Notes: generated by a model from the letters alone, not told the origin. Numbered from the stretch's first letter, positions 1 to 10,831 are shown. The stretch: 64,000 nucleotides of DNA from Glycine soja (GCF_004193775.1 NC_041002.1:10824485-10888484), one strand, 5' to 3'. Numbers and translations: made by a program.

Positions 1-262
1 AAGGAATTTTGCAACAAAAAACCTATAGAATTCACCCCAATTCCGGTGTCATATGCTAACTTGCTCCCATATCTACTTGATAATGCAATGGTAGCCATAA
101 CCCCTGCCAAGGTTCCTCAACCTCCATTTTCCCAAGGATACGAATCGAACGCAACATGGAGGATTTTCGGGACATTCCATTGAGAATTATATGACCTTGA
201 AGCATAAGGTGCAAAGTCTAATTGATTCGGGCTGACTGAAATTTGAGGAGAATCGCTTATGA
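1..262 (+). pseudogene. gag C-terminal remnant of Tat/Ogre-like element
   Basis: Frame 1 reads EFTPIPVSYANLLPYLL followed by PPFPQGYESNATW, the proline-rich stretch that precedes the zinc-knuckle-like region of legume Tat gag proteins. It hits a stop at about 178, then continues in another frame as IENYMTLKHKVQSLIDSG and LKFEENRL, with a stop where a Trp is usual. The CxYH part of the normal motif is missing, so a small deletion and a frameshift broke the gene. The start lies off the window. Identification is by recall of related soybean polyproteins. Confidence 0.6.
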
Positions 263-818
263 ATCCTAACATTGACAAGCGACACCACACATGGGGAAAT
301 TTTGAAAGTTGTTGTTAGATGTCTCTAATGACTCATTAAGATTTTCAAGTTTATGCCATTATTGTAAACCACAGTTACAATGCTAATAAAAAGGATAAAT
401 TTGACATCTTTGTCCCTCATCCTCTGGTAATTACATCCTTGCTTCCACTGGAATGTGAGTGTAAGCCATTGGTTTGTTTGCTCAAGCGACCTACGCTCTT
501 GAGTTTGGACTTCCAAGACCGTTTAATCAGAAATTACTCGTGCTACACATTTGGTGAGGGTGCCGTAAACGATGAGTAAAGCAAAAAAGTTCAAAAAGAA
601 AAAAAAAAAGCATTTGATTGATTGTGTTTTCAAGTAAAAATATAGACATTCATGTGATCTCATTTTATAATTCCTAAAAGTTTGTCTCTTTGAGAGAGAA
701 GTAAGTTATCAAGAATAGGAGTCATTTGCTTAATCTACCAACTGAAAAATCCTTCAACTGTTTCTCGTCCTTGAAAACTTCTTTTTGTGTGAATCAACCG
801 CTTCTTTCATTCTTCCTT
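263..818. other. degraded spacer between gag remnant and repeats
   Basis: No convincing reading frame. Around 550-600 the sequence GGTGCCGTAAACGATGAGTA followed by an A-rich run resembles the end of Tat pol, which often closes with a SDAVKxYY-type motif and then a lysine-rich tail. If so, almost all of pol has been lost. Nothing else is supported. Confidence 0.3.
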
Positions 819-1062
819 GCTACAAGGTGGTGAAAATAAAACAACAATGGATACCTCAAAGCCTTACACTGGGGCAATGAAAGGCACCATGCATAAACCT
901 CAGGTGAACCTAGGGGCAGATCAGAAGTTCTCACCCAATAGGTTCCCTGCTACAAGGTCATAACGAAAAACAACGATTGATATCTCAAAGCCCTACATTG
1001 GGCAATGAGGGGCACCGTGCATGAGCCTCATGTGAACCTAGGGGCAGGTCAAAAGTTCTCAC
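819..1062 (+). repeat. two-copy imperfect tandem repeat, period 130 bp
   Basis: Both copies begin GCTACAAGGT (819 and 949) and share the blocks CCTCAAAGCC, GGGGCAATGA or GGGCAATGAG, GCACC and TGAACCTAGGGGCAG. Position within the element suggests 3' untranslated sequence of the Tat/Ogre-like retrotransposon. Confidence 0.75.
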
Positions 1063-1549
1063 TCGTCGATGTTTTTAAACAGAAAAAAGGGGGACAAACC
1101 CTGGGAGTTCAATGGGTTGATTAAACGACTACATTGCCATCACTCCAAAATTGTCATGTGAGTAAATCAAACAGGACGTACACTCTAAGGGAGTTCCCAA
1201 AGAAATTTGCAAAAGATAGAATGAGGTTGCATGAATTATCACCTCTTTCAAAAGGACAGTCAATTTGTGTTTTCCAAAAATCAAATCAAATCAAAATCAC
1301 AAAATAGGGAAAGAACGTCATGAACATTGTACAACTTTCCATTACACTGCATTGTTGCATACGAAGTCTGCCTTTACCGCATTTCAAGACAAAGTTTGCA
1401 TGCATCTGCATCCTTAAAAATCATGTTAACTACATAGATTTCCTACATCTAATGTCCAATCTTTTGAATTTGGGATGACCGGCCCTCTCGATGAGTCAAT
1501 CTCTTGCTTTCTCATAAGGGTGGACCCTTGGGTACTAGTACCTAATGCC

Positions 1550-2773
1550 TTTAGAGGACTACACATCCTAGACTTTAGAGGGCTACACGTCCTCGCCTTC
1601 AGAGGACTGCAGGTCCTCGCTTTTAGAGGGCTACATGTCCTCGCCTTAAGAAAGCTACACGTCCTCACCTTAAGAGGGTTGCACGTCCTCGCCTTAAGAG
1701 GGATACACGTCCTCACCTTCAGAGGACTGTAGGTCCTCACCTTCAGAGGGCTACATGTCCTCATCTTTAGAGGACTACACGTCCACAACTTTAGAGGGCT
1801 ACACGTCCTCGCCTTCAGAGGACTGCATGTCCTCACCTTCAGAGGACTGCACGTCCTCGCCTTCAAAGGACTCTAGGTCCTCGCCTTCAGAGGGCTACAC
1901 ATCCTCGCCTTTAGAGGACTACACGTCTGCGACTTTAGAGGGCAACACGTCCTTATCTTCGGAGGACTGCAGGTCCTCGCCTTTAGAGAGCTACACGTCC
2001 TCGCCTTAAGAAGGCTACGCATCCTCGCCTTAAGAGGGCTGCATGTCCTCACCTTAAGAGGGCTGCATGTCCTTGCCTTTAGAGGATTACATGTCCTCGA
2101 CTTTAGAGGGCTACACGTCCTCGCCTTCAGAGGACTACAGGTCCTCGCCTTCAGAGGGCTACACATCCTCGCCTTAAGAGAGCTACACGTCCTTGCCTTA
2201 AGAGGGTTGCACGTCCTCGCCTTAAGAGGGCTACACGTCCTCACCTTCAGAGGACTGTAGGTCCTCACCTTCAGAGGGCTACATGTCTTCATCTTTAGAG
2301 GACTACACGTCCGCGACTTTAGAGGGCTACACGTCCTCGCCTTCAGAGGACTGCATATCCTCACCTTCAGAGGACTGCACGTCCTCGCCTTCAGAGGACT
2401 GTACGTCCTCGCCTTCAGAGGGCTTCACGTCCTCGCCTTTAGAGGACTGCAGGTCCTCGCCTTCAGAGGGTTACAGGTCCTCGCTTTTAGAGGGCTGCAT
2501 GTCCTTGCCTTCACAGGGTTGCATGCCCTCGCCTTTAGAGGGCTGCATGTCCTTGCCTTCAGAGGGTTGCATGCCCTCGCCTTTAGAGGGCTGCATGCCC
2601 TCGCCTTTAGAGGCCTGCACGCCCTCGCCTTCAGAGGGCTGCACACCCTCGCCTTCAAAGGGCTGCACGCCCTCGCCTTTAGAGGACTGCACGTCCTCAC
2701 CTTTAGAGGGCTGGCCGCCCTCGCCTTTAGAGGGCTCCACATCCACGCATTTAGAGAACTCAAGGTGTTTTGC
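1550..2773. repeat. 24-bp minisatellite, about 51 copies, hairpin-forming units
   Basis: Uninterrupted 24-bp units of the form TTTAGAGGACTACACGTCCT plus CGCC. Each unit contains an inverted pair, GAGGAC-N5-GTCCTC, so the array is a chain of short potential hairpins. Units from about 1646-1860 recur from about 2174-2390 at an offset of 528 bp (22 units), showing a segmental duplication within the array. Because 24 is a multiple of 3, several frames on both strands stay open for 80-170 codons. These are not judged to be genes. It lies in the position of the hypervariable tandem repeats known from Tat/Ogre elements. Confidence 0.95.
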
Positions 2774-2789
2774 CCTTAATGCTTAATCC

Positions 2790-3206
2790 AGGCTTGTGCT
2801 CCTGGGTGAGGGGCCAGTGGTTTCCTTTTATCAGTTCCTGGGCCACCCCCCTGATCTTGGAGGAGGGCCAACTATGCTAGCACAGCCAAAGGATGAGGCT
2901 ATTGCCCAGCTACTATGCATACCAGGGCAAGATTTCGCCCAGGCTGCTGCATGGAGACGAGTGTGGATCATGCACACCAACATATGGATGACGTTGCTAC
3001 TTCGCAACATTCTGCCCAGCGACCACCACTCTGATCCCCCCTGCTGAAGTGTCAGCTGGTTTATGCCATCATGACATAGGTAAGTATGCACGTGGCTCAA
3101 CTAATTTCTAATGTCATCTACTGTTTGCAGGGATCGCGCCTACAAGACATCCAGCGGACCCGAATCAGTCCAATAGGGTCCTAGGGTTTCCAACTCTGAT
3201 TACGGG
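2790..3206 (+). pseudogene. plant transposon protein (Transposase_32-like), 5' part
   Basis: The reading includes LLRNILPSDHHSDPP, then in another frame KCQLVYAIMT, a stop, and MHVAQLISN. It closes with NRVLGFPTLITG, which is cut by an LTR retrotransposon at 3207. This order (RNxLPSDH, LVYAIM, FPSLIT) matches, by recall, the 'putative plant transposon protein' domain common in legume repeats. Downstream of the insertion the protein resumes at 6033. At least two frameshifts and two stops make it non-coding. Its normal role is unknown. Confidence 0.55.
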
Positions 3207-3729
3207 TGATGAGAATCCTGAAACTAGCCAAATACAGGCTAAAGGCCCAAGTGGAGAAGGACGAAGGCCCAAGTGGAGAAGGATAAAGCCCCCAAGTGGA
3301 GAAGGATGAAGGCCCAGAGGCAGAGACACTATCAAGACTATTAATTGTTGCTGAAGGCCCAAACTAATTTAAAGGCCCAAGTTAAATATGTTTTTAGTTA
3401 TAATTTTTATTTATTGTAATTTTGGCCTAAACTGTTTAGAAGGCCCATGTCTATTTTTATCATTTTGTTCAAATACATTATAAGTATTGGTTTTTGTTTT
3501 CAAAAAAAAAAACTTTTGGCATTTTCATAAAATTTGGTGAGAGCTTCTCTCTAGGTTCCTTGTTGAACCAATCTCAGACTTATCAAGGTAATCCTTATGA
3601 CGTCTACTCTAACTTATCTTCCTTCACTGGAAGTGGCGTCTACCCTGACTTATCTTCCTTCACTGGAAGTTGCGTCATCCAAATCTCTGTAACCTGTATC
3701 AAGCGATCCGCCCCGTAAGGTTCACATCA
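3207..3729 (+). repeat. 5' LTR (523 bp)
   Basis: Starts TGATGAG, ends CATCA. Nearly identical to 5490-6032. It lacks one roughly 20-bp GTGGAGAAGGATGAAGGCC unit that the 3' copy has, so the LTRs differ in length by 20 bp. An internal short duplication, GACTTATCTTCCTTCACTGG, is present in both. Confidence 0.93.
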
Positions 3730-3746
3730 TCTGTTATTAGAGCTTC
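3730..3746 (+). promoter_or_regulatory. degenerate tRNA-Met primer-binding site
   Basis: Directly after the 5' LTR the sequence TGTTATTAGAGC resembles TGGTATCAGAGC, the complement of the plant initiator tRNA-Met 3' end, with two differences. Position next to the LTR end supports the call. Confidence 0.6.
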
Positions 3747-4144
3747 GGCTCTTGATACAGTTTCTATCCTATCCTATTATTTTTCTTTGTAATTTGTCCA
3801 GGTTCGTGTTTTGTCCTTGTTCTATTATTTGCGTTTTTGTTTACATCTTGTTTCGTTCTTGTTTGTGTCTTGTGTTCTGTTATTTGTGCTCTTGTTCTTG
3901 TTTCTTGTGTCTTTCACACTTTGTGTCAAAAAAAAAGTTGCAGAAATTTTGAAAAAAGAAAATTTGGGTGTTTGATCTTTGAACACGAAATTGAGGCATT
4001 TAGAAGTGTTTTTTTGGAAAGAAAATCGTGGATCAAATCCCCTTATCTAGATTCTCCTCTGAATTCTGAGCATTTTGATATATAGTGGGCCTCAAATGGA
4101 CAACCGTAGCAAAAGTTATGAGCATTTGAAGTTTACTTGTCATA

Positions 4145-4440
4145 TCTGTTATCTTATCTGTTTATCTTATTTGTTATCATATCTGTTATCCAAATTAAAT
4201 CTAATTTGTTATCCAAATCTGATCTGTTATTCAAATCAAATCAAAATTTGTTATCCAAATCAAATCTAATCTGTTATCCAAATCAAGTCTAATTTGTTAT
4301 CCAAATCAAGTCTAATTTGTTATCCAAATCAAATCCAATCTGTTATCCAAATCAAGTCTAATTTGTTATCCAAATCAAATCTAAATCCAAATCAAGTCTA
4401 ATCTGTTAACCAAAATCAAATATGATTTGTTATCCAAATT
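4145..4440 (+). repeat. AT-rich tandem repeat in element leader
   Basis: Imperfect units of about 24-25 bp built on CTGTTATCCAAATCAAATCT and TTTGTTATCCAAATCAAGTC repeat about ten times. It sits between the primer site and the reading frame, so in the untranslated leader. Confidence 0.8.
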
Positions 4441-4690
4441 AAATCTGCTACACAGTCTGTGATAATTAAACTGTCTTTCCTGTTATATACCATGTGTGTC
4501 TAATTTGATTCATCCAGGAACTTAAGAAGGAGTGAGTGGTAAAAGGCAAGAGTCAGAACATCACACAAAAGCCTATATTGAGAGCATCAAACACGAGTGA
4601 ACTACCATCAAAGAGAGAAACACGTGAGTAGAGTGTGGTGAGGTCCTGAATTTTTTTTTAATTTACTGCAAAATTCTTTGTTCCTTAATC

Positions 4691-5489
4691 ATGGCAAGAG
4701 CTGGTGACAATGGTGGTGTATATCATCAACTGGACGGATCTCAGTGCTTATTTCTGGACGCGATGACTACACAAATGCAACGTTTGTTGAACCGTAACAA
4801 AGAAGAGCTCTACAGACAAATAGCCAAATCTTCCTTGTTTACTCTTAAACCTCTATCCCCTAGAGAAGTGTGTGATGACCAAATCAGAATGAGAGAAAAG
4901 AGAGAACAAGAGAAAGAAAATAGTGAGGCACCACAAAGGAATATGAAAAAGAAGAGTGATACACCCGAGGAAAAGAGTGATACACATAAGAGAGAGAGTG
5001 ATACACATGAGAGAAAATTTAATTATTTTGCAGAGGCGAGTGAAATGAGGAAAGTGTTACCTGCTCATGAACCACTCAATCTACAGTATTGCAAAGACAG
5101 TAAAATTTCTACTGATAATTCTAATGAGTTTACTATTTCTATTTCTCCTAGTGTTCAACCCTTATTGCAGGAATTAAAAATGTCTTTCCTAAGGAGATTC
5201 CTCATGGACTGCCACCTTCAAGAGGCATAGAACATCAAGTTGATCTCCTCCCCGGAGCTTCATTACTTAACAGGCCAACTTAGAAAAGCAATCCCCAAGA
5301 GACTCAACGTAAGGATGCACATGCCAAAGTTGAGTATGTGAAAAGATTGTATGACCAAGTGAATGTGCAAATTGCAAAGAAGAATGAAAGCTATACCAAG
5401 CAAGCCAACAAGAAAAGGAAGGAAGTGGTACTCGAACCCGGTGATGATCTTGGACATTTGAGGGCAAATGTTTTCCAAGAAGGAGGGAA
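4691..5489 (+). pseudogene. deletion-fused gag/pol remnant of the small LTR element
   Basis: A 179-codon frame (4691-5230) joins three parts that are normally far apart. Residues 1-44 look like a gag N-terminus (AMTTQMQRLLNRNKEELYRQ). Residues 45-75 look like the linker before reverse transcriptase (LKPLSPREVCDDQIRMREK). Residues 152-179 look like the RT N-terminus (PLLQEL). After the stop, other frames give a fragment near the end of the integrase region (KNESYTKQANKKRKEVV). So two large in-frame or near-frame deletions fused gag to pol edges. No catalytic residues remain. It could be translated as a short protein but has no supported function. Confidence 0.65.
5476..5489 (+). promoter_or_regulatory. 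polypurine tract
   Basis: AAGAAGGAGGGAA lies immediately before the TGATGAG start of the 3' LTR, the usual site for plus-strand priming. Confidence 0.7.
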
Positions 5490-6032
5490 TGATGAGAATC
5501 CTGAAACTAGCCAAATACAAGCTAAAGGCCCAAGTGGAGAAGGACGAAGGCCCAAGTGGAGAAGGATAAAGCCCTCGAGTGGAGAAGGATGAAGGCCTAA
5601 GTGGAGAAGGATGAAGGCCCAGAGGCAGAGACACTATCAAGACTATTAATTGTTGCTGAAGGCCCAAACTAATTTAAAGGCCCAAGTTAAATATGTTTTT
5701 AGTTATAATTTTTATTTATTGTAATTTTGGCCCAAACTGTTTAGAAGGCCGATGTCTATTTTTATCTTTTTGCTCAGATACACTATAAGTATTGGTTTTT
5801 GTTTTCAATAAAAAAACTTTTAGCATTTTCATAAAATTTGGTGAGAGCTTCTCTCTGGGTTCCTTGTTGAACCAATCTCAGACTTATCAAGGTAATCCTT
5901 GTGGCATCTACTCTGACTTATCTTCCTTCACTGGAAGTGGCGTCTACCCTGACTTATCTTCCTTCACTGGAAGTGGCGTCATCCAAACTCTGTAACATGT
6001 ATCAAGCGATCCGCCCCGTAAGGTTCACATCA
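5490..6032 (+). repeat. 3' LTR (543 bp)
   Basis: Matches 3207-3729 with scattered substitutions and one extra roughly 20-bp unit. Ends TTCACATCA, followed by the ACGGG target duplication. Confidence 0.93.
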
Positions 6033-6037
6033 ACGGG

Positions 6038-6430
6038 CCTCTGTCAGTTCCACGGAATGTCCGTCGCCCCCAACAAGGTCATCAGGCACCCCATTAACAG
6101 GGCTTTCATCCAGAAGTATTGCGCCCCTAGGCAGGCACAAGGCGAGGCACCACAGCAGCCTGGGTGACTGCCAACAGCGGGCAACAGACGCACTGCCACC
6201 ACCTCCAGAGTTCACCAAAGCTCATCCACAAAAAGGCTAGAGCGTTGCCTGCAACACATGTCCGACCAGAAGGCGACCAAGTCCAAAGCCAAAGGTAAGC
6301 AAAAGTACTATGCCCATGATCGACAAGTCATGATGTATCCGGTTCAAGATGTTAAAGAAGCGCTACTAGGAAGCAACACATAATTGGCTACGAAGAAGCT
6401 CCTCACGAAGCGGTCCAGGAAGGGCACCAT
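6038..6430 (+). pseudogene. plant transposon protein (Transposase_32-like), 3' part
   Basis: Continues the gene cut at 3207: CQFHGMSVAPNKVIRHPINR, AFIQKYCAPRQAQGEAPQQP, then a stop and, in other frames, a basic tail. The reading then decays. Together with the upstream part it shows that the host element carried this ORF between its 24-bp array and its 3' LTR. A purifying function cannot be claimed. Confidence 0.55.
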
Positions 6431-6439
6431 TGAATAGGG

Positions 6440-8388
6440 TTCCAGTGCGACCCCACAAGCCAACACAGGCTTTGACAAACACCGATTCTAGAGCATGGAA
6501 CATCAGTAGCGTTTTGAGGCCATCAAGGGATGGTCATTCCTCAGACAGAGACAGGGGCAGCTGAGGGATGATGAATTTATGCACTTTCATTTATTTTGTT
6601 ATTCTGTTATTTCCCTTGTGATCTAACATTATCTGCTTCCAATTATTATGTCCATTATGATTGAACTGAACATGCAGTTATCTGTCACATTGTGAGTAAT
6701 TTACCGATTTTGGCATATGGTCGTACTTAATTTACAATGATTTGTCCGAAATGGAAAAATGTGTGTAAGTCTAGTGTACTTTCATTTACACACCTTTTTT
6801 CAATAAAATGTAATCTTGGGTATCAACCGTGCCCAGGTTACGAGTTGTTTTTGATCTTTTGAAAAATGGTCGAAACAAAAAAAACAGCAAAAACAAACAA
6901 GAACAAAAAATATATTTTTTGACTAAAAAGCCAAGACACTTTTGAAAAGAAATAAACTCCAACTCTTTCTTTGAAAAAGATTCACCAATCAAAACAAAAA
7001 AGGGTTTTGTTGAAAAAATGTGTATACACCTAAAGGGTGAATGTTGTGAAAATTTTCCCGAACACTTAAAATGGACTCGGATGAATGCATGAATTGATAA
7101 AAGAGCATGTTTTGGAAACATGACCACAAAACTTGATGCTTAAGTGTCCACATAGGTGCATGCATGACCAATTTTGCATAAAATTTCTGAATCATCATTG
7201 TTGCACGCGTGTCATGAAAAATAGTGTGGGACATTCCTTTATGCCTGAACCACTAGCCAAAGCAACACCCTGACATATATCATGTCCAGCCATTCTACAA
7301 GCTTTGAGCCAAAATCCCAACTCACCATAAACCTTGACCCAGGATGAGAATTTCCATCCTCGCCCTTGGAAGAAAACAAAAAGGAAAAAGAAGTTCCCGA
7401 TCAAAGGTCGGAAGGAGACAGAAGAAAAAGAAAATTCTCAATCAAAGATCGAAAGAAAGCAAAAGAAAAAATCCCCTATCAAAGGTTGGAAGAAAGCAAA
7501 AAAGAAAGAAAAAAATATACAGGAAGGTCTTTGGACTAGACAATATCTAAACAATACAAAATTGTCACAAGCCAACAAGAAAAGAAAGGAAACCACGACT
7601 GGAAGTGGTCCTCTCCCTTTGATTACCAACCAAAATCTTGTGCATCGACAAATTTTTCGCCTCGCACTAAACAAAAACAGAAAAGGAAAAGGCCAAAACA
7701 CTCAGAGCCAAATTTCCCACCAAAAACACCATTACCAAAAAAGGTCCTATTGATCCATGATCACACATGTAATCTTTGATTTGATAAGAAATGATTTGTA
7801 AAGTCAAATCATGACATATCTATGGTTCGGAATTAGGATAAAACACTTACCTGTATGAGATTGATACACTTTGAGTGGTTTTCTTCTATTTTCAGTTGGA
7901 CCTAGTGTTTCCTCAAAATGGTCATTTAGAAATGAAACGCTAACATCCAAAATCTCATTTGTGGTTATGAGAAGATTTTATCAGCATACTCTCCTTCCAC
8001 CAATAGACACATTGTTTTTCTTCAAAAATTATATGTTGCTCTCATCGGTTGGAGGTTTGTTTCTTTGCAAAAACATGTTCGCATTTTTAGTTAAAGAACA
8101 TCGAGACTATTCTAGTCTCACAGTTCAGCAAGAACTATGTAGGTCTGAGTTCCTCATCTCAAATTGATGATACGTAGGAGCAAAAGCCCAGCTTTTGTCG
8201 ACCACCCCATCCTGCTACCGTGACCCGTGAGTTCGATAGCATGCGGAGACGCCTTACGATTATCTACACCTCGTCATTTAGAGACCCCAAGTCTGATTGA
8301 CAAGCGAAGACCAATGTGGTCGTCCCTGCCCTTTCCAGAGATGTCAACACCTTCCGGCTGAGACTCTTTTGGTCTCACAACATTTGTT
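6440..8388. other. 3' untranslated region of the Tat/Ogre-like element
   Basis: No gene recognised. 7370-7530 is purine-rich with about three imperfect units around ATCAAAGGT(C/T)GGAAG; its lysine-rich frames reflect composition. 8127-8208 holds one copy of a module (ACTATGTAGGTCTGA...GATACGTAGGAGCAAAAG...TTTTGTCGACCACCCC) that recurs inside the LTR. Confidence 0.5.
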
Positions 8389-8672
8389 GATCCTGACCCA
8401 TGCGTCAGGTGGCAAGCAGATATACCCAAGTGATTATCCGTACAAAGACAACATCTGCGGATCCTGACCCATGCGTCAGGTGGCAGGCGGATATACCTAA
8501 GTGATTATCCGTACAAAGACAACATTTGTTGATCCTGACCCATGCGTCAGGTGGCAGGCGGATATACCCAAGTGATTATCCGTAGAAAGACAACATCTGT
8601 TGATCCTGACCCATGCGTCAGGTGGCAGGTGGAAATACCTCAAGTGGTTATCTGTAGAAACACAATTTTGTT
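8389..8672 (+). repeat. 71-bp tandem repeat, four copies plus a diverged fifth
   Basis: GATCCTGACCCATGCGTCAG starts at 8389, 8460, 8531 and 8602, an exact 71-bp spacing. A decayed fifth unit follows to about 8735, keeping the ATACC and GGTTATCCGTA ends. Confidence 0.93.
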
Positions 8673-9056
8673 ACCCCGACCTCTGAGAGATCCGATAGCA
8701 TGCAGAGATACCTTTTGGTTATCCGTACACTTGCTTTCCTTTTTTCGAGGCTATCAAAGTTCTTTTTATCATCCCGAGACAAGCCAGTCCGGTGATATCT
8801 TGGACAATGATAGTCGTCTGTTTCTAATCAATTTTTGAGATTTTCCTGCAGATACTTTTTGTCATCCAAGGACAATCAAGTGGATGGCGTGCAAAAGGCC
8901 CTCCTGCTTTCAAGGAACGATCAAGCCTGATAGCGTGAGACATGGTCGCTATGGGAGCTATTTGGTCGGTCGAGTGGAGTGTCGACCCGAACGAAATTAG
9001 TATCTTATCTTTACTTCCCTTTTGTCTCCGATAAAATATAAGTAAAGAGGGGCAAC

Positions 9057-10790
9057 TGTCATACCCTAATTTCGTTTGGGGACCATTGTTTGCGAGGATG
9101 CGAAACTGTTTTGACCACTTCCAAACACTTGAGACCCGTCCCCATGGAATCCGTAAATTTTCAGGATGCTTCGAAGAGAAACCGACCAAAAATAGGAAAA
9201 CGAGAGTGTATTTAGCAAAGTGGGGGTGTAAATAGACTGTTACACCCTAATTTTATTCGGGGACCGTTTTTGATCGCTTTGGAAGCCTTAACACCCATCG
9301 CCATGGAATCCATAAATTTTCATAAGGTTTCGGAAGGAAAACAGCCCAAAAAACACAAAATGGGGGGTGAACTTATCAAGTTGGGGCTGTAAATAGAAAT
9401 TTTCAAATCTGGCACCTTCCAAAGCATTTTGGAAGCTGGGTTGCTTAAGGAGGAAGCAACCTAGCCTGGGCAAGCTGAGCTCACCTGGGCGAGTTGGGCG
9501 GCAACCTCCTCCCCCATTTTGTTGAAAAATGGCTTCTGGGGCTTCTGTAATGCTTCCGTAAAATTCCCGTAACCCTAAATAAGCATATTTCACTTAATAT
9601 AGGTGAGAAGGAAGAGAAAAAAAGAAGAAAATCAAGTCTGATATGCTTTCATAAGGCTTTCATTTAAAACCGTTTTAAGGTCCAACGCCTTAAATCGGTC
9701 CTCTTTGCTTTTATCGGTTAACATGGACCGTTCAAAAGCATAAAATTAACACATAACTTTACCGCTTTTGCAAGAATTACGTAGGTCTGATTTCCTCATC
9801 GCAATTGAGGATACGTAGGAGCAAAATCTCCGCTTTTGTCGATCACCCCAAGAGATCGTTAATGGTCCAACGCCTTAACATTTCTCTCCTTTCAAAAACC
9901 AAGAGATCTTTACTGGCCAAACGCCTTAACGTTTCTCTTCTTTCACAACCAAGAGATTGTTAATGGTCCAATGCCTTAACATTTCTCTCCTTTCAAAAAC
10001 CAAAAGATCGTTAATGGTCCAACGCCTTAACGTTTATCTTCTTTCACAACCAAGAGATCGTTAATGGTCCAATGCCTTAACGTTTCTCTCCTTTTAAAAA
10101 CCAAGAGATTGTTAATGGTCCAACGCCTTAACGTTTCTCTTCTTTCACAACCAAGAGATTGTTAATGGTCTATGTCTTAACGTTTCTCTCCTTTCGAAAA
10201 CCAAGAGATCTTTAATGGTCCAACGCCTTAACATTTCTCTTCTTTCACAACCAAGAGATCGTTAATGGTCTAATGCCTTATCATTTCTCTCCTTTCAAAA
10301 ACAAGTGATCGTTAATGGTCCAACGCCTTAACGTTTCTCTCCTGTCAAAATCAAAAGATCGTTTAATGGTCCAACGCCTTAAATGACCTTTGTTCAATTA
10401 AAATCTATCTTGCGAAAAAAGATAAAAACAACTTAACCAATGTTTAGTTCTCAAAGAATTACGTAGGTATGATTTCCTCATCACAATTGAGGATAGTTAG
10501 GAGCAAGGGAAACACCCTTGTCGACCACAAAATGATAAAAGATACAAAAGACCCATAAAAAGCTTAAAAAAACATAAAAAAGGGAAAATACATAAAAACA
10601 TAAAAAAGGGAAAATACATAGTTTTGAAGTCATATTTGCACACTTGATTAAAGGTTGTCGTCCCTTGTGACTAACACGTGGGGTGCTAATACCTTTCCCG
10701 TGCGTAAAAACAACTCCCGAACCTTTCACACTTAAAGTTCGTAGACCACACGTTCTGGTTTTTCTGATGTTTTCCTCGAATAAACGTTGG
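9057..10790 (+). repeat. long LTR of the Tat/Ogre-like element
   Basis: Begins TGTCATACCC right after the purine-rich stretch AAGTAAAGAGGGGCAAC, as a 3' LTR should. The first 181 bp are duplicated (second copy starts TGTTACACCC at 9238). Two copies of the ACGTAGG module (9771-9850 and 10453-10530) bracket a tandem array. The right end is uncertain: the sequence AATAAACGTTGG leads into TGGCGACTCC, which matches a tRNA-Arg primer site. Length and internal repeats fit Ogre-type LTRs by recall. Confidence 0.6.
9850..10389 (+). repeat. 50/51-bp alternating tandem array (101-bp dimer)
   Basis: Units AAGAGATCGTTAATGGTCCA plus ACGCCTTAACGTTTCTC alternate between a CCTTTCAAAAACC end (51 bp) and a CTTTCACAACC end (50 bp). 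Starts at 9850, 9901, 9951, 10002 and 10052 show the alternation. About ten units in total. Confidence 0.9.
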
Positions 10791-10800
10791 TGGCGACTCC
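10791..10800 (+). promoter_or_regulatory. possible tRNA-Arg primer-binding site after an LTR
   Basis: TGGCGACTCC is complementary to the 3' end (with CCA) of plant tRNA-Arg(ACG), the primer reported for Ogre elements. It follows the LTR called here as 3', which is the wrong place unless the LTR is shared with, or left from, a tandem element. A ten-base match could be chance. Confidence 0.4.
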
Positions 10801-10831
10801 ACGCGCCTTCCTCCTTGGAAGATGCACCCGT

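Larger units (their letters stand above)
3207..6032 (+). mobile_element. small internally deleted Ty3/gypsy LTR retrotransposon
   Basis: Bounded by two LTRs, both TGATGAG...TTCACATCA, and by a 5-bp target duplication ACGGG (3202-3206 and 6033-6037). Inside are a tRNA-Met-like primer site, an AT-rich tandem repeat, one fused gag/pol reading frame and a purine tract. At 2.8 kb it lacks most of pol and is non-autonomous. Removing it rejoins the host codons P-T-L-I-T-G-L-C, so it inserted into the Transposase_32-like gene. Confidence 0.92.
1..10830 (+). mobile_element. Tat/Ogre-like Ty3/gypsy retrotransposon, 3' half, pol deleted
   Basis: Seen: a gag C-terminal remnant at the window start, tandem repeats of unrelated period (130, 24, 71 and about 101 bp), a purine tract ending at 9056, and a long repeat-bearing LTR from 9057. 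Known: Tat-lineage elements, including Ogre, carry hypervariable tandem repeats between pol and the 3' LTR and use a tRNA-Arg primer. Inferred: pol is almost wholly missing, because only about 300 bp of degraded sequence separates gag from the 3' repeats. The tail of pol may survive near 540-580, followed by A-rich sequence. The 5' LTR lies outside the window. The element could also be a mosaic of two related copies. Confidence 0.6.

Noticed and set aside
1550..2773. CRISPR-like appearance of regular short repeats
   Set aside because: Units are head to tail without unique spacers, and all other content is plant.
1426..2786. Long open frames (80-170 codons) on both strands with Ser-Pro-Leu-Lys or Ser-Pro-Ser-Glu repeats
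   Set aside because: They come from a 24-bp repeat whose length is a multiple of three. Openness in several frames on both strands is expected without coding.
7334..7753. Lysine-rich reading frame as a nuclear protein
   Set aside because: It reflects a purine-rich, locally repeated stretch in a retroelement untranslated region, with no recognisable domain.
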